Below, one piece after another: positions 14,158 through 23,300 of a DNA stretch of 31,350 nucleotides. Made by a program: the position numbers and the translations under genes. How positions within the stretch are numbered: position 1 is the first letter of the stretch; every line of letters starts with the position of its first letter. This stretch comes from a virus, in IMG/VR virus record IMGVR_UViG_3300027849_000037, positions 1-31,350 of that record; one strand, written 5' to 3'. Under the pieces are notes generated by a model, which was not told the DNA's origin, did not search any database, and saw nothing but the letters and a program-made list of their open reading frames with translations.

Positions 14158-14433
14158 ATGGATGTTCTACACACACCTACATTGGATGTGAATAGCCTTG
14201 ATGATGCGCTAGAAGATATAGTTAATCATCCCAACCATTACAAGTCAGAAGGGGAGGGTACAATAGAATGCATTGATGCTATACAGTCAGCATTAAGTGC
14301 AGAAGAGTTCCAAGGTTTCTGTAAGGGTAACGCAATCAAGTACACATGGAGGGCTAACAGAAAACAGGATGCACGTATTAACTTAGAGAAGTGCCGTTGG
14401 TATATTAATAAGCTACTGGATAACCTCTCATGA
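14158..14433 (+). CDS. DUF3310 (SaV-like) protein
   Basis: The 91-residue product fits DUF3310: VNHPNHYKSEGEGTIECIDA, EFQGFCKGNAIKYTWRA, then a Lys/Arg-rich helix and EKCRWYINKLL. Such domains are widespread in phages, and I recall a link to T7 gp1.7, a nucleotide kinase; whether this short protein has activity cannot be told. It starts at ATG 14158 after a GAGGGGGA ribosome site. It overlaps the endonuclease I start by 4 bases. Confidence 0.87.
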   Translation: MDVLHTPTLDVNSLDDALEDIVNHPNHYKSEGEGTIECIDAIQSALSAEEFQGFCKGNAIKYTWRANRKQDARINLEKCRWYINKLLDNLS

Positions 14434-14972
14434 GATACCCTGTTAAGAAAGCAAAGAAGCCAAAGCACCGCAAGGTAACGCCCAGTATCTTAGGTAAAAC
14501 CTGCGGCCTTGATTGTAAGGTTACGCCACCAGAGCCTTACCAATCATGGACTGAGTACCTCGCAATGAATCGTGACCAGCCTAAGCCCTACCGATCATGG
14601 TTAGAGTTTAGGTTGTTTTCCGATGGGCCTATGAAGGACATAGACTATGAGCCAATCAAGGTAGCATACGAGGTAGTAGAGAATAGAAAGTACACACCCG
14701 ATGGGGTGATGGGTAACGTCTGGTTTGAAGTTAAGGGTAGGTTTAGAACACGGCATGAGATGGATAAGTACATCCATGTGCGGAGGTCTAACCCCCTTGC
14801 AGTTATCGTATTTGTACTACACTCCGCTAATGTAGCACTACCTGGCGCACAGAAGCGTAAGAATGGGACACGTAGATGTATGGAGGATTGGCTTGAAGAG
14901 AACAAGTTTGCCTATACATACGAGAGTAAGATGCATCACTTTATGAAGAACTTTAATGAGGTATCCGCATAG
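14430..14972 (+). CDS. T7-type endonuclease I (Holliday junction resolvase)
   Basis: The 180-residue product carries the endonuclease I catalytic set: Glu59 in SWLEFRLF, Asp91 in KYTPDGV, and Glu100/Lys102 in WFEVKGRF, followed by the conserved VRRSNPLAVIVFVL strand. The N-terminal 35 residues are a basic extension absent from T7 gp3. It should cut four-way junctions and branched replication intermediates and help turn host DNA into nucleotides. It closes the replication/recombination block begun at 8355. ATG 14430 overlaps the DUF3310 stop. Confidence 0.9.
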   Translation: MRYPVKKAKKPKHRKVTPSILGKTCGLDCKVTPPEPYQSWTEYLAMNRDQPKPYRSWLEFRLFSDGPMKDIDYEPIKVAYEVVENRKYTPDGVMGNVWFEVKGRFRTRHEMDKYIHVRRSNPLAVIVFVLHSANVALPGAQKRKNGTRRCMEDWLEENKFAYTYESKMHHFMKNFNEVSA

Positions 14973-15034
14973 TGGAATATGTAATGATAGTAGTTATGCT
15001 AGGTCTATTTATTTACACTATGATTTGGGGATAA
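14972..15034 (+). CDS. 20-aa hydrophobic micropeptide candidate
   Basis: A GTG at 14972 shares its first base with the endonuclease I stop (TAGTG) and opens a frame to TAA 15032-15034. The product (MEYVMIVVMLGLFIYTMIWG) is almost entirely one membrane-spanning segment. A start at ATG 14984 would give 16 residues. It lies before the promoter at 15040. The coupling and the clean hydrophobic stretch argue for it, the tiny size against it. Confidence 0.4.
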   Translation: MEYVMIVVMLGLFIYTMIWG

Positions 15035-15039
15035 AGTTC

Positions 15040-15067
15040 TTGACATTTGAATCTAAATCAGTATAAC
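15040..15067 (+). promoter_or_regulatory. sigma70-like promoter for ribonucleotide reductase
   Basis: TTGACA (15040-15045) and TATAAC (15062-15067) are 16 bases apart. A second TATAAT at 15078-15083 lies nearer the gene but has no suitable -35. The promoter would start transcription about 25 bases before ATG 15099, giving the reductase gene its own expression in addition to read-through. Confidence 0.65.
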
Positions 15068-15098
15068 TGTACGACCCTATAATTTAACAGGACATCAA

Positions 15099-16949
15099 AT
15101 GGAAACATCAAACAAGATACTTAGCGACATAACAGTCTTCTCTAAGTATGCAAAGTATATCCCCTCAATGCAAAGGCGTGAGACATGGGAAGAGTTAGTA
15201 ACCCGTAACAAAGACATGCACAAGCGTAAGTACCCACACATGGTGGATGATATTGAATCTGCTTACAAGTTTGTGTATGAGAAGAAAGCCCTACCTTCTA
15301 TGCGTTCACTACAGTTTGGTGGCGCACCTATAGAGTTAGCACCCAACCGAATCTTTAACTGTGCTTACCTGCCAGTGAGTGAGGTGGAAGCCTTCAGTGA
15401 GACTATGTTCCTACTACTAGGTGGCACAGGCGTAGGCTATTCAGTACAGCGTCACCATGTTACTCAGCTACCAGAAGTACGTGGCCCTAAGAAACGTAAG
15501 CGTAGGTTCCTAGTGTCTGACAACATTGAAGGTTGGGCAGATGCAGTGAAGGTACTGATGGAGTCTTACTTTCATGGACAGATGCAGGTAGACTTTGACT
15601 ATCGTGACATACGCCCCAAGGGTGCTATGTTGATTACCTCTGGTGGTAAGGCACCTGGCCCTCAACCATTGAAGGATTGCATTCATCAACTGACTAAGGT
15701 GCTAGACAATGCACTAGGCCGTAACCTATCCACAATAGAAGTGCATGATCTTATGTGCTACATTGCAGATGCAGTACTGGCTGGTGGTATTCGTAGGGCA
15801 GCATTGATCTCCCTGTTCAGTATGGATGATCTGGATATGATGGCATGTAAGGCAGGTGAGTGGTACATAGACAACCCTCAGCGTGGTCGTGCTAACAACA
15901 GTGCTGTTATCCTACGGCATCGTGCTACTAAGGATGATTTCCTTAAGTTGTGGGAGCGTGTTGAAGCCAGTGGATCTGGAGAGCCTGGTGTCTACTTCAG
16001 TAATGATAAAGATTGGGGGACGAATCCATGTTGCGAAATCGGGTTACGTCCATATCAATTCTGCAATTTAGTTGAGTTAAACGTAAGTGACATAACCTCA
16101 CAGGAGGACTTGAATGAAAGATCCAAAGCGGCTGCTCTTATCGGTACGCTCCAAGCTGGCTACACTGACTTCCACTATCTCCGTGATGTATGGAAAGAAG
16201 CCACAGAGCGTGACGCACTTATTGGAGTCGGTCAAACTGGAATTGGCTCTGGCGTTATACTATCCTATGACCTCGCTGAAGCGGCTGAGATTGTTAAAGA
16301 AGAGAATGAGCGTGTTGCTGGTCTTCTTAATATTAATGTCAGTGCTAGGTGTACTACTGTCAAACCATCAGGCACCTCTAGTTGCGTACTTGGTACAAGT
16401 AGTGGCATCCATGCTTGGCATAATGATTATTACATTCGTAGGCAGAGACTAGGAAAGAATGAAGCACTCTACCAGCACCTAGCCAAGCACCACCCTGAGT
16501 TGATAGAGGACGAGTACTTTAACCCTGAGCAACAGGCTGTAGTAGAGATACCACAGAAGGCTCCAGAAGGCTCTATACTACGCACAGAGAATGCTTTGGA
16601 TCTACTGGAACGTGTACGTCTATTCAACACGGATTGGGTTCAGACAGGGCATAGAGAAGGTCAGAACTCACACAACGTAAGCTGCACTATCTCTGTTAAG
16701 GATGATGAATGGCCTGACGTAGGTGAGTGGATGTGGAAGAATCGTAACACCTTCAATGGCATTGCTGTACTACCATACAACGGAGGTACTTACACACAAG
16801 CACCCTTTGAGGATATTACTGAGGAACGATTCAACATGTTGGAGAGTAGCCTTAACGAGATTGACTTGACCAAGGTGATAGAGGCAGAGGACGAGACTGA
16901 CCTATCAGGTGAGGCAGCATGTGCAGGAGGTGCATGTGAAATCATTTAG
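15099..16949 (+). CDS. nrdJ: class II (B12-dependent) ribonucleotide reductase
   Basis: The 616-residue enzyme resembles monomeric adenosylcobalamin-dependent ribonucleoside triphosphate reductases. Cys88 (IFNCAYL), Cys311 and Glu313 (NPCCEI), Cys322 and the C-terminal redox pair Cys608/Cys613 (CAGGAC) fit the Lactobacillus enzyme's C119, C408, E410, C419 and C731/C736, with matching spacing. Cys312 replaces the usual Gly. It makes dNTPs for phage replication without oxygen or a metal-radical subunit, but needs host cobalamin. Codon choice changes from about 16010 to 16450 (CAA, AAA, ATT, GCT favoured), suggesting a recombined tract or a second reading frame. Confidence 0.92.
   Translation: METSNKILSDITVFSKYAKYIPSMQRRETWEELVTRNKDMHKRKYPHMVDDIESAYKFVYEKKALPSMRSLQFGGAPIELAPNRIFNCAYLPVSEVEAFSETMFLLLGGTGVGYSVQRHHVTQLPEVRGPKKRKRRFLVSDNIEGWADAVKVLMESYFHGQMQVDFDYRDIRPKGAMLITSGGKAPGPQPLKDCIHQLTKVLDNALGRNLSTIEVHDLMCYIADAVLAGGIRRAALISLFSMDDLDMMACKAGEWYIDNPQRGRANNSAVILRHRATKDDFLKLWERVEASGSGEPGVYFSNDKDWGTNPCCEIGLRPYQFCNLVELNVSDITSQEDLNERSKAAALIGTLQAGYTDFHYLRDVWKEATERDALIGVGQTGIGSGVILSYDLAEAAEIVKEENERVAGLLNINVSARCTTVKPSGTSSCVLGTSSGIHAWHNDYYIRRQRLGKNEALYQHLAKHHPELIEDEYFNPEQQAVVEIPQKAPEGSILRTENALDLLERVRLFNTDWVQTGHREGQNSHNVSCTISVKDDEWPDVGEWMWKNRNTFNGIAVLPYNGGTYTQAPFEDITEERFNMLESSLNEIDLTKVIEAEDETDLSGEAACAGGACEII
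16114..16452 (+). other. possible overlapping gene inside ribonucleotide reductase (+1 frame, 112 codons)
   Basis: ATG 16114 is preceded by AGGAGG at 7-base spacing and opens 112 codons in the +1 frame of the reductase gene. The hypothetical product has a basic N-terminal half and two hydrophobic stretches (VLLVFLILMSVLGVLL and LVAYLVQVVASMLGIMII), a layout seen in small holins. It coincides with the tract of unusual codon use. It may be a by-product of that base composition, so it is listed as a candidate only. Confidence 0.25.
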
Positions 16950-16997
16950 TGGCACAGGTATTGCAATGCACTACTGTACTGTCAAGGAGTTGTCACT

Positions 16998-17198
16998 ATG
17001 ACAGAAGAGACAGGGGTGTTCAGAGGTGAGGTTTATGTTAGACCTACACTCAACCAAGATCATGGTTCACTAGAGTTGGTATCAGGTGTCACGATGAATG
17101 GTATAGAGGAAGCCTTAAGTAGTAAGATAGTAGAGCTAGAAGACAAGGCAGTCAGAGCAGCTTTAATAGAGCAAGGATGGACACCGCCTAAGGAGTAG
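16998..17198 (+). CDS. hypothetical protein, 66 aa
   Basis: ATG 16998 has a clear AAGGAG site. The product is acidic with a predicted helix (EALSSKIVELEDKAVRAALIEQG) and ends GWTPPKE, an ending I associate with small phage proteins that have a helical segment before a GW-P motif. No function is known. It is the last rightward gene, 6 bases before the convergent terminator. Confidence 0.75.
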   Translation: MTEETGVFRGEVYVRPTLNQDHGSLELVSGVTMNGIEEALSSKIVELEDKAVRAALIEQGWTPPKE

Positions 17199-17204
17199 GC
17201 ATTA

Positions 17205-17240
17205 AAAAGCCCCAAAGCTAGTGATGGCAATGGGGCTTTT
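17205..17240. terminator. bidirectional intrinsic terminator between convergent arms
   Basis: AAAAGCCCCA (17205-17214) pairs perfectly with TGGGGCTTTT (17231-17240) around a 16-base loop. On the plus strand the stem ends in TTTT; on the minus strand it also ends in a U-run, so it can stop transcripts from both sides. It lies between the last rightward gene (ends 17198) and the last leftward gene (ends 17254). Confidence 0.9.
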
Positions 17241-17253
17241 CTTTGGGTGGAGT

Positions 17254-17796
17254 TTACTTCTCTTTGGTGCTGTACTTACGGCCTTCCCAAGTAAATGTTT
17301 TCTTACCTGCTTTCTTAGCTGCTGTAGTAGCTGCTCGGAAAGAACCTGCTGACTTAGTATCCTTCTTATATGTAGGAAAGTCTTTAGGGTTAACCTGTTT
17401 GGATGCTGAAGCTTTAGGCATACCTTTATTAACTTTATTCCTTGGATTCTCTGACTTACCTTTAGTTGTCGTGCTAGATGGTTTAGGTTTAGCCTTATCA
17501 CCTTTCATGGAAAGGGCAGTACCTGCTGTACCTATTCCAATTCCAGTAGCACCTGCTCTACGCATAGTAATTCTATTGTTAGTACTAGCGTTCTGTACGG
17601 GCCGCATCTTTTTAATGTTTGCAGCCTTCTCCGCAGTCTTTCCTCCATTCTTTTTGAACACATCGTCTGCGTGTTTCTTACCCTCGTTAACAGCCTTCTT
17701 TGTGAACTTCTTAATTGCTGCGCCTATTCCTTTTTTAGCAATGTATCTGGCTACTACGGGTGCTGCTGCTGCTATTAATGGTACGAATACTGGCAT
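17254..17796 (-). CDS. basic virion-associated protein candidate, 180 aa
   Basis: The product has a hydrophobic, Ala/Val-rich N-terminus (VPLIAAAAPVVARYIA), a long Lys-rich low-complexity middle, and a C-terminal motif with SFRAATTAAKKAGKKTFTWE and GRKYSTKEK. I recognise that ending (basic helix, then FTW-G-KY-T) from other phage structural genes. It may bind DNA or be packaged with it. It is the last gene of the late operon, with AAGGAAAG upstream. The hydrophobic plus-strand frame at 17243-17824 is its antisense shadow. Confidence 0.8.
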   Translation of the reverse strand: MPVFVPLIAAAAPVVARYIAKKGIGAAIKKFTKKAVNEGKKHADDVFKKNGGKTAEKAANIKKMRPVQNASTNNRITMRRAGATGIGIGTAGTALSMKGDKAKPKPSSTTTKGKSENPRNKVNKGMPKASASKQVNPKDFPTYKKDTKSAGSFRAATTAAKKAGKKTFTWEGRKYSTKEK

Positions 17797-17836
17797 AATT
17801 ACTTTCCTTATATTAATTAAATAAATTTAATACTGC

Positions 17837-20368
17837 TTAGTTTACTAATGATTTTATATCATCCCATATGGATGTTTCGGGTTTAACGTATTTCTCTGGC
17901 TCCCCTCTCTCAGTAAGAATATCTTGTGCTGCCCTAACTAACTGTTGCATATGTTTAGTTGCACCATAAATTTTATCAATGGGTGTACCATCTTTTATGT
18001 CTTTCTTAATTTTGTTTCTGTAATCATCATAGGTAGGGCCAACGGCATATTCCACTCCATCCCTTAACTTATACTTTTTTCGTGCTTCAATATCATCAAA
18101 CAGTTCAGTTCCTAACTCATTAGTTCTTCCGTTGTTTCGTAGAATAAACCTTGTAGCGTCCCTGCCATATTCTTTTGCAAAGGCTTCGGGGTTTTCCTTA
18201 GCTTTCTTCCTTACTATGTCCATCCCTCTATGCGTAAATTCGTGTGACCAAATAGGTTGTAATGCTATATCAGGAGTCATTAATACATCACCAGACTTAA
18301 CATTAGCTTTTTTTATTTCATCAAAAGTATACCCATTGTTCCTCATGTTTTCTATAATATCATCATCTTTCCAATCACCTGAGAATGTTTGAGCCACTGA
18401 ATCACGCCCTATGTATTCTTTTATACCCTTAGAACTCTGAACCTTACTTGCTTTAGGATCATAGCCTAATCTAGCTAAGGCGTTCCATGATAGTTGCTCG
18501 TCCAACTCTGCTCTAAACTCTAGGTCACCAAAGGCTTCTGAGGAATCTACATCACCCCCCTTTGCAAATCCCATTTCTTCCATCTCTTCTACTAGGCCAC
18601 CTTTGTTGAAGTTTTTCTTAGTGGGGTCAAGCACTGCTTTTCTTGCCAGTAATAGTGCGCCAACCTGTATTACTTCATCAGCCTCTAACACTGCCATACC
18701 TGAGTTTTCCCCACCACGAACATAAAAAGCACCCTGCCTTCTTGGGTCAAAGCCTACTTGAGTCCACTCAGGATCATTCAGTAGTTCATCTGCTTTCTTT
18801 CTTATTGCATCAGGATCTAAATCTTTAATAACTCCAGACACTGTAGCATAAGGTGTCTTTTCTTTTTCTCCTTTACCAATTCTCTCTCCCATCTTTTGAG
18901 AGGCAATAAACTTTACTGGCCCCCCATCCGTACCTTTGTAATGAATTGCCTTGGCGTAGTGTGTACCGCCTAGTCCTTTTGAGGTTCCTGAAACAACCCA
19001 TGTGTCATAGGTTTTGTAGGCTGTTATGTCTAACCTTCCACTGAAATTGTCGCCTATGGAAAGAGCAGATTTCTGTACCCCTAAACTTTTTGCAGCAGCA
19101 CTACCAAAAACAAAGCTACCTTTAGTTCTCTGACCCACATTGAGCGAGAATACAATTGTTTTATCTGAAGGCTCTCTAGGTACAGCAGTCCACTCTCTTA
19201 CAGGTTTGTACTTATCTACATTAGCTAGGTGTTCTTCACGGGTAATTTTAAGTTCACTAAGTTGTCTGGCAGACTCTTCTAGTTCTGGAGTTTTAACATC
19301 TGGATTATCAACCCTCTTCTCCGATACGTGCTTTCTTACAGTAGCTTGCCATTCATCTACATCATCTATCTCTTCAAACTTAGACCAAGTTGCGTCATAC
19401 TCTGATATAGTTTTCTGTAAATTAGAAGATTCCCCAATCTGCCTAGCTACTATACCTTTATACTTGGATGGTAATTCATTAGGCTCTATTGATAGTACCT
19501 CTGACATTGGATAAAGGAACTTTGTACCACCTTCTTTTATATCAAACTCAGATCCCTCTGCTACCATATGCTCGGATCTAAGTGCATCAAACATTTCTTT
19601 GTCTACTTCCAGTGGCTCTCCTACTGTAGCGTAACCTACTAAAGCAGCTTTCTCTTTGCCTGTCTTAACTATGCCCACATTCTTACCCACATAAGGATCT
19701 AATGAACGTGTGTCTCTAGTCTCGTACTTCTTATCTCCCTTTACAATAAGGTCAGCAAAATCTGTGCCGTCCTTACTCTCCCTGACATTTATTCCTAATG
19801 GGTTACCATTCTTGTGAACCGCAGAAGGTGCAGCCATTTCCTGCCTAGCACCCATAGCTCCTAGTCGCTCTTGAACAGGGAGGTATGCACTTTCATCAGG
19901 CACTTCGGATGCAGCATTATTTATTCTACGTACATCTGTTGCATTGTTTATGCCCTTCTTAGCTAGACTTGCAGCCTTACCCATAGGAAGTACTTCACCT
20001 ACAGTGGCAATGTTACCCAAGGCAAACCTAGTAGACTCGTCAAGATCATTCCATGTGTCCACTATGGAGCCTACAGTGTCCTTAATAGCGTCAGGTATGT
20101 CCTCTTCATTCTCATTGTAGTAATCTACTACAGCCTCAGCACCTTCTCCCATAGTTTTAAGGAAGCCCTCATTAGCAGACTTACCAGCATCGGTACGTGG
20201 GGCATAGTTTAAGAAGTCATTGTACTTCTCATTGTTGGCCTTCATTTCCTCAACTGTATTGTCAGTGAAGGTCTGCTCTGCAAGGGATGCTGCAGCAGCA
20301 CCGATAGGCCCAAAGGTTCCTGAGATTAAGTCTGCTGCTATGTCGGATACATTATTAACTACGCTCAT
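17837..20368 (-). CDS. large virion/ejection-type protein with ASCH-like segment and HExxH motif
   Basis: The 843-residue product appears to be a multi-domain polyvalent protein. Residues 191-300 resemble an ASCH (PUA-like) domain, including GDKKYETR (211-218) and ALVGYATVG. Residues 536-580 contain QVGFDPRRQGAFYV and EADEVIQVGALLLA, as in large phage polyvalent proteins. Residues 704-720 hold QPIWSHEFTHRG, a zinc metallopeptidase HExxH (709-713), with Glu residues downstream as possible third ligands. Its place after two large internal-type proteins suggests delivery into the cell with the DNA. Which activity is real is unknown. AGGA precedes ATG. Confidence 0.85.
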   Translation of the reverse strand: MSVVNNVSDIAADLISGTFGPIGAAAASLAEQTFTDNTVEEMKANNEKYNDFLNYAPRTDAGKSANEGFLKTMGEGAEAVVDYYNENEEDIPDAIKDTVGSIVDTWNDLDESTRFALGNIATVGEVLPMGKAASLAKKGINNATDVRRINNAASEVPDESAYLPVQERLGAMGARQEMAAPSAVHKNGNPLGINVRESKDGTDFADLIVKGDKKYETRDTRSLDPYVGKNVGIVKTGKEKAALVGYATVGEPLEVDKEMFDALRSEHMVAEGSEFDIKEGGTKFLYPMSEVLSIEPNELPSKYKGIVARQIGESSNLQKTISEYDATWSKFEEIDDVDEWQATVRKHVSEKRVDNPDVKTPELEESARQLSELKITREEHLANVDKYKPVREWTAVPREPSDKTIVFSLNVGQRTKGSFVFGSAAAKSLGVQKSALSIGDNFSGRLDITAYKTYDTWVVSGTSKGLGGTHYAKAIHYKGTDGGPVKFIASQKMGERIGKGEKEKTPYATVSGVIKDLDPDAIRKKADELLNDPEWTQVGFDPRRQGAFYVRGGENSGMAVLEADEVIQVGALLLARKAVLDPTKKNFNKGGLVEEMEEMGFAKGGDVDSSEAFGDLEFRAELDEQLSWNALARLGYDPKASKVQSSKGIKEYIGRDSVAQTFSGDWKDDDIIENMRNNGYTFDEIKKANVKSGDVLMTPDIALQPIWSHEFTHRGMDIVRKKAKENPEAFAKEYGRDATRFILRNNGRTNELGTELFDDIEARKKYKLRDGVEYAVGPTYDDYRNKIKKDIKDGTPIDKIYGATKHMQQLVRAAQDILTERGEPEKYVKPETSIWDDIKSLVN

Positions 20369-20371
20369 ACG

Positions 20372-23300
20372 TTATAGTCCTGGGAGAGATTTTGCTATTT
20401 GTATACCTGCTGCGTATGCGTTATCACCTTCCACAGTAGTTCCATACTTAGCCATGTATCTTTCATTAACTTCCTTACGCTGCCCTCTAGGTATGCGACC
20501 CCACTTAGCCCTATCACTTGGACTATAACCCTGCTTCTGACGGGCCTTACCAAAGTCTTCTTGCGCTCGTATCTTAGCAAACTTAATAACCTTTTTCTTT
20601 GCCTCACTTAGTAGGTTCTTCTGCCCTGTACTAGACATACCTTTATATGATTGTGATTTTATAATAGGAACCATGATAGCATCTATGAATTGTGGCATGT
20701 GCTTACGTATCATTGCATCTGCTTGTTTGTCTCCTGTAGGGGACAGCATCAAGTAAGGTTTAAAGCCTTTAGTAAGTAGCTCATTCTGAACTTCAGTACG
20801 GGCTGGTGTTATCTTCATACCTGTTATCTGTGTTAGTGCAGGTGCTACGTTGTACTGATCCTCACCTCGTACTGCATCCTGTTGTGCAGGTAAGGCTGAA
20901 CCATCTCTACCCTGTGAACTAGAGTAAGCTTCCTGTAACTGGTATGGCAGGTTAGCTGTAGCCTTATTAACAAAAGCATCTAGTGTTCTATCCCACCCTT
21001 TAGATACAGTAAGGTTAGCATCACGCTTAAGGTTCTGTTCTTCATCAAATGCAGCTAGTACATCTCGTACTACTTTAGCAGGAGTAAAGTACTGACCAGC
21101 TATATCGCCTATGTACTTACCAAAGGCTTCAGAAAACTTATCACTAGATACATTACCATCTACCCCAATGCCATTGTCAGTCATAACAGACATGAAGTTA
21201 TCTAAGAAGTAGTTAACACCAGAAGAACTAGCTTGATAGCCTGTGGCTGCTTGCATTATATCCGCAGATTTAACATTGCCTAAAGTTCCATCTCTACCCT
21301 TAACCATAAGATCACCTATCATGAGATAGAAAGGTAAGGGGAATACTGCACCAATACCCATAGTAGTTCCATCATCATTTAGTAGTTCATCATATGTGGT
21401 GGTATCCTGCTTATCTGATCTGTACCATATGGCAGCAGCTATAGCAGCAGTGCCTACAGTAGCATCATTGAATTGCCTATAAGCATCTTCAGTAAGTCTC
21501 TGGTAGCCAGCACCTTCTTTGCCTCCTGTAGCTAAGTACTTACCCTTCATACTCCTAGCAGCAATGCCTGTCTGTATAGCACCTAGAGCATTAATAGGTG
21601 AGTACCTAAACTGAAAGCTCATAGCGTTAGCCATAAATCGTGCAAAAGGCAATGCGCCTGTACCTATAACAGGAGCAAAGGGTAATGCTTCTACTACTTC
21701 TATAAAGTGTTTAGCTAATCCCTGCTTAGGCTTATTGGCAAAGGTTATGGCAAGAGCTTCTTCTACTGCCTTCTCAGCAATCCTTGTGTCTATACCATTA
21801 CCCCTAGCTAAATGCTCAGTAAGATCATCTATACCTTGAAGGTCTTTCATCTGACGCTTAACACTATTCATGAACACACCTGTACGCAAGAACTGATCTT
21901 GTGCAATGTTCAAAGAGTTAATCATTAGAACAGACTTAGGTAGGGTATTTATCCCTGCCTCCTGTGTAGTACGTAGTAGTTGATGATGAAGTATTGAATG
22001 ATCACCTAAAACTAAATCGACAAATTCTCTATTCTGACCATTGTTAAATATGTCACCTATCATAGAGAAGGCATCTTTTACTATATGTACTCCACCCTCG
22101 TATGTTCCACGGAAGGAAGGAGAAGCCCCATTAATGCCACCTAAAGCCTTTGCAGTGTCACCCATAGCAGCGTATGAGTTTCTTAGTAACCGACTAGCAA
22201 CGTGCATAGACACGGCAGACGTTCCTGATATTACGTTACGTGCCATAGTTGCAGGTTGAGAAGTCATTATGGCTCTGCGTATTCGGTCAGCTTTCTTTAA
22301 GTTACCATATCCAGCATTCAATACTCTAGCTGCCCATGAAGAGTTCAATATGTCTTCACGTTTAGCTACTGATGCTGCATCATTTGCAATCTTATTTGCA
22401 CCACCACTTATCTTATCTTGTATTTTAGATAGCTGGCTCTGCATGTTCAGCACCTTTCCGCTAGTAGATACATCTACATCCGCAATTCTACCAAATTGTG
22501 CAGGGCTAATATCCATATCTTTTAATTCTTGGTTAAGCCTACCCATAGCTTCATCAAAAGCCATACCTCTTGAGCCTTGCTTTAGACCCCCATCAATAAT
22601 TGCATCGTCTATTTCTTTTTGTAATGCATCGTCTGCATAGTGTAGTGAATAGAAAAGTCTATGTAATGCTGTGGTTACCCTTTCTCCTACTCTAGGTGCT
22701 AGGGCTGGTATTATGTCTGCTAGTTCAGCTACAATTATTTTAGAATCTTCGAGATTCTGTACTGTTATTCTGGTTCTAACATCTGCTGCATTGTTTAAGT
22801 TAATTTCATATGCATCATCAAATATAGTTGCTACATCTTGTAGCTGCTCATTGAGTGGTACATTTTCATCATAGACCCTTTCTTGTCCTGCCTTCTTAGC
22901 AGCACTGCCTTTGCTTACATCTCCCCCACTCTTTATAAATGCGTCACGTTTAGCAGCTATCTTTGCAGCAACCTTCTCTTTATACGTATCCTGCTTTAAT
23001 CCATGTGCAAACATACCCACATTAATAAGACCTGCAGTACCAGCAGATAATGCACCCATACCTAGTATGGTATTCCAATCTTTCTCAGTACGTAAATCTG
23101 CTTTCATCTCTAATGATTGTATATTACCAGCTTGCATAGCACCTAGTATGCCCTCTACACTTGCAGCACCTGCTATACGAACCTTGTTACTATTGATAGC
23201 AGACTTAAGTAATGTCTGAGCAGCAATTCTACCACCTAGTATCTTAAATCCTGTAGCAATACCTAGTGTGGCTACGTTAGTAGGATCTAGTACGACTGAT

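Noticed and set aside
17243-17824. Long hydrophobic plus-strand open frame (193 codons)
   Set aside because: It lies antisense to the Lys/Ala-rich late gene at 17254-17796; its Phe/Leu/Val richness is the complement of that composition. It also has no good ribosome site.
20055-20065. GTGTCCACTAT resembling the dispersed hairpin element
   Set aside because: Only 11 bases match, the second arm is missing, and it is inside a coding region, so chance similarity is likely.
22269-22640. Plus-strand open frame of 123 codons inside the 1191-residue gene
   Set aside because: Antisense shadow of a long gene with clear coding sense; no promoter or ribosome site, and similar frames occur across the whole late arm.
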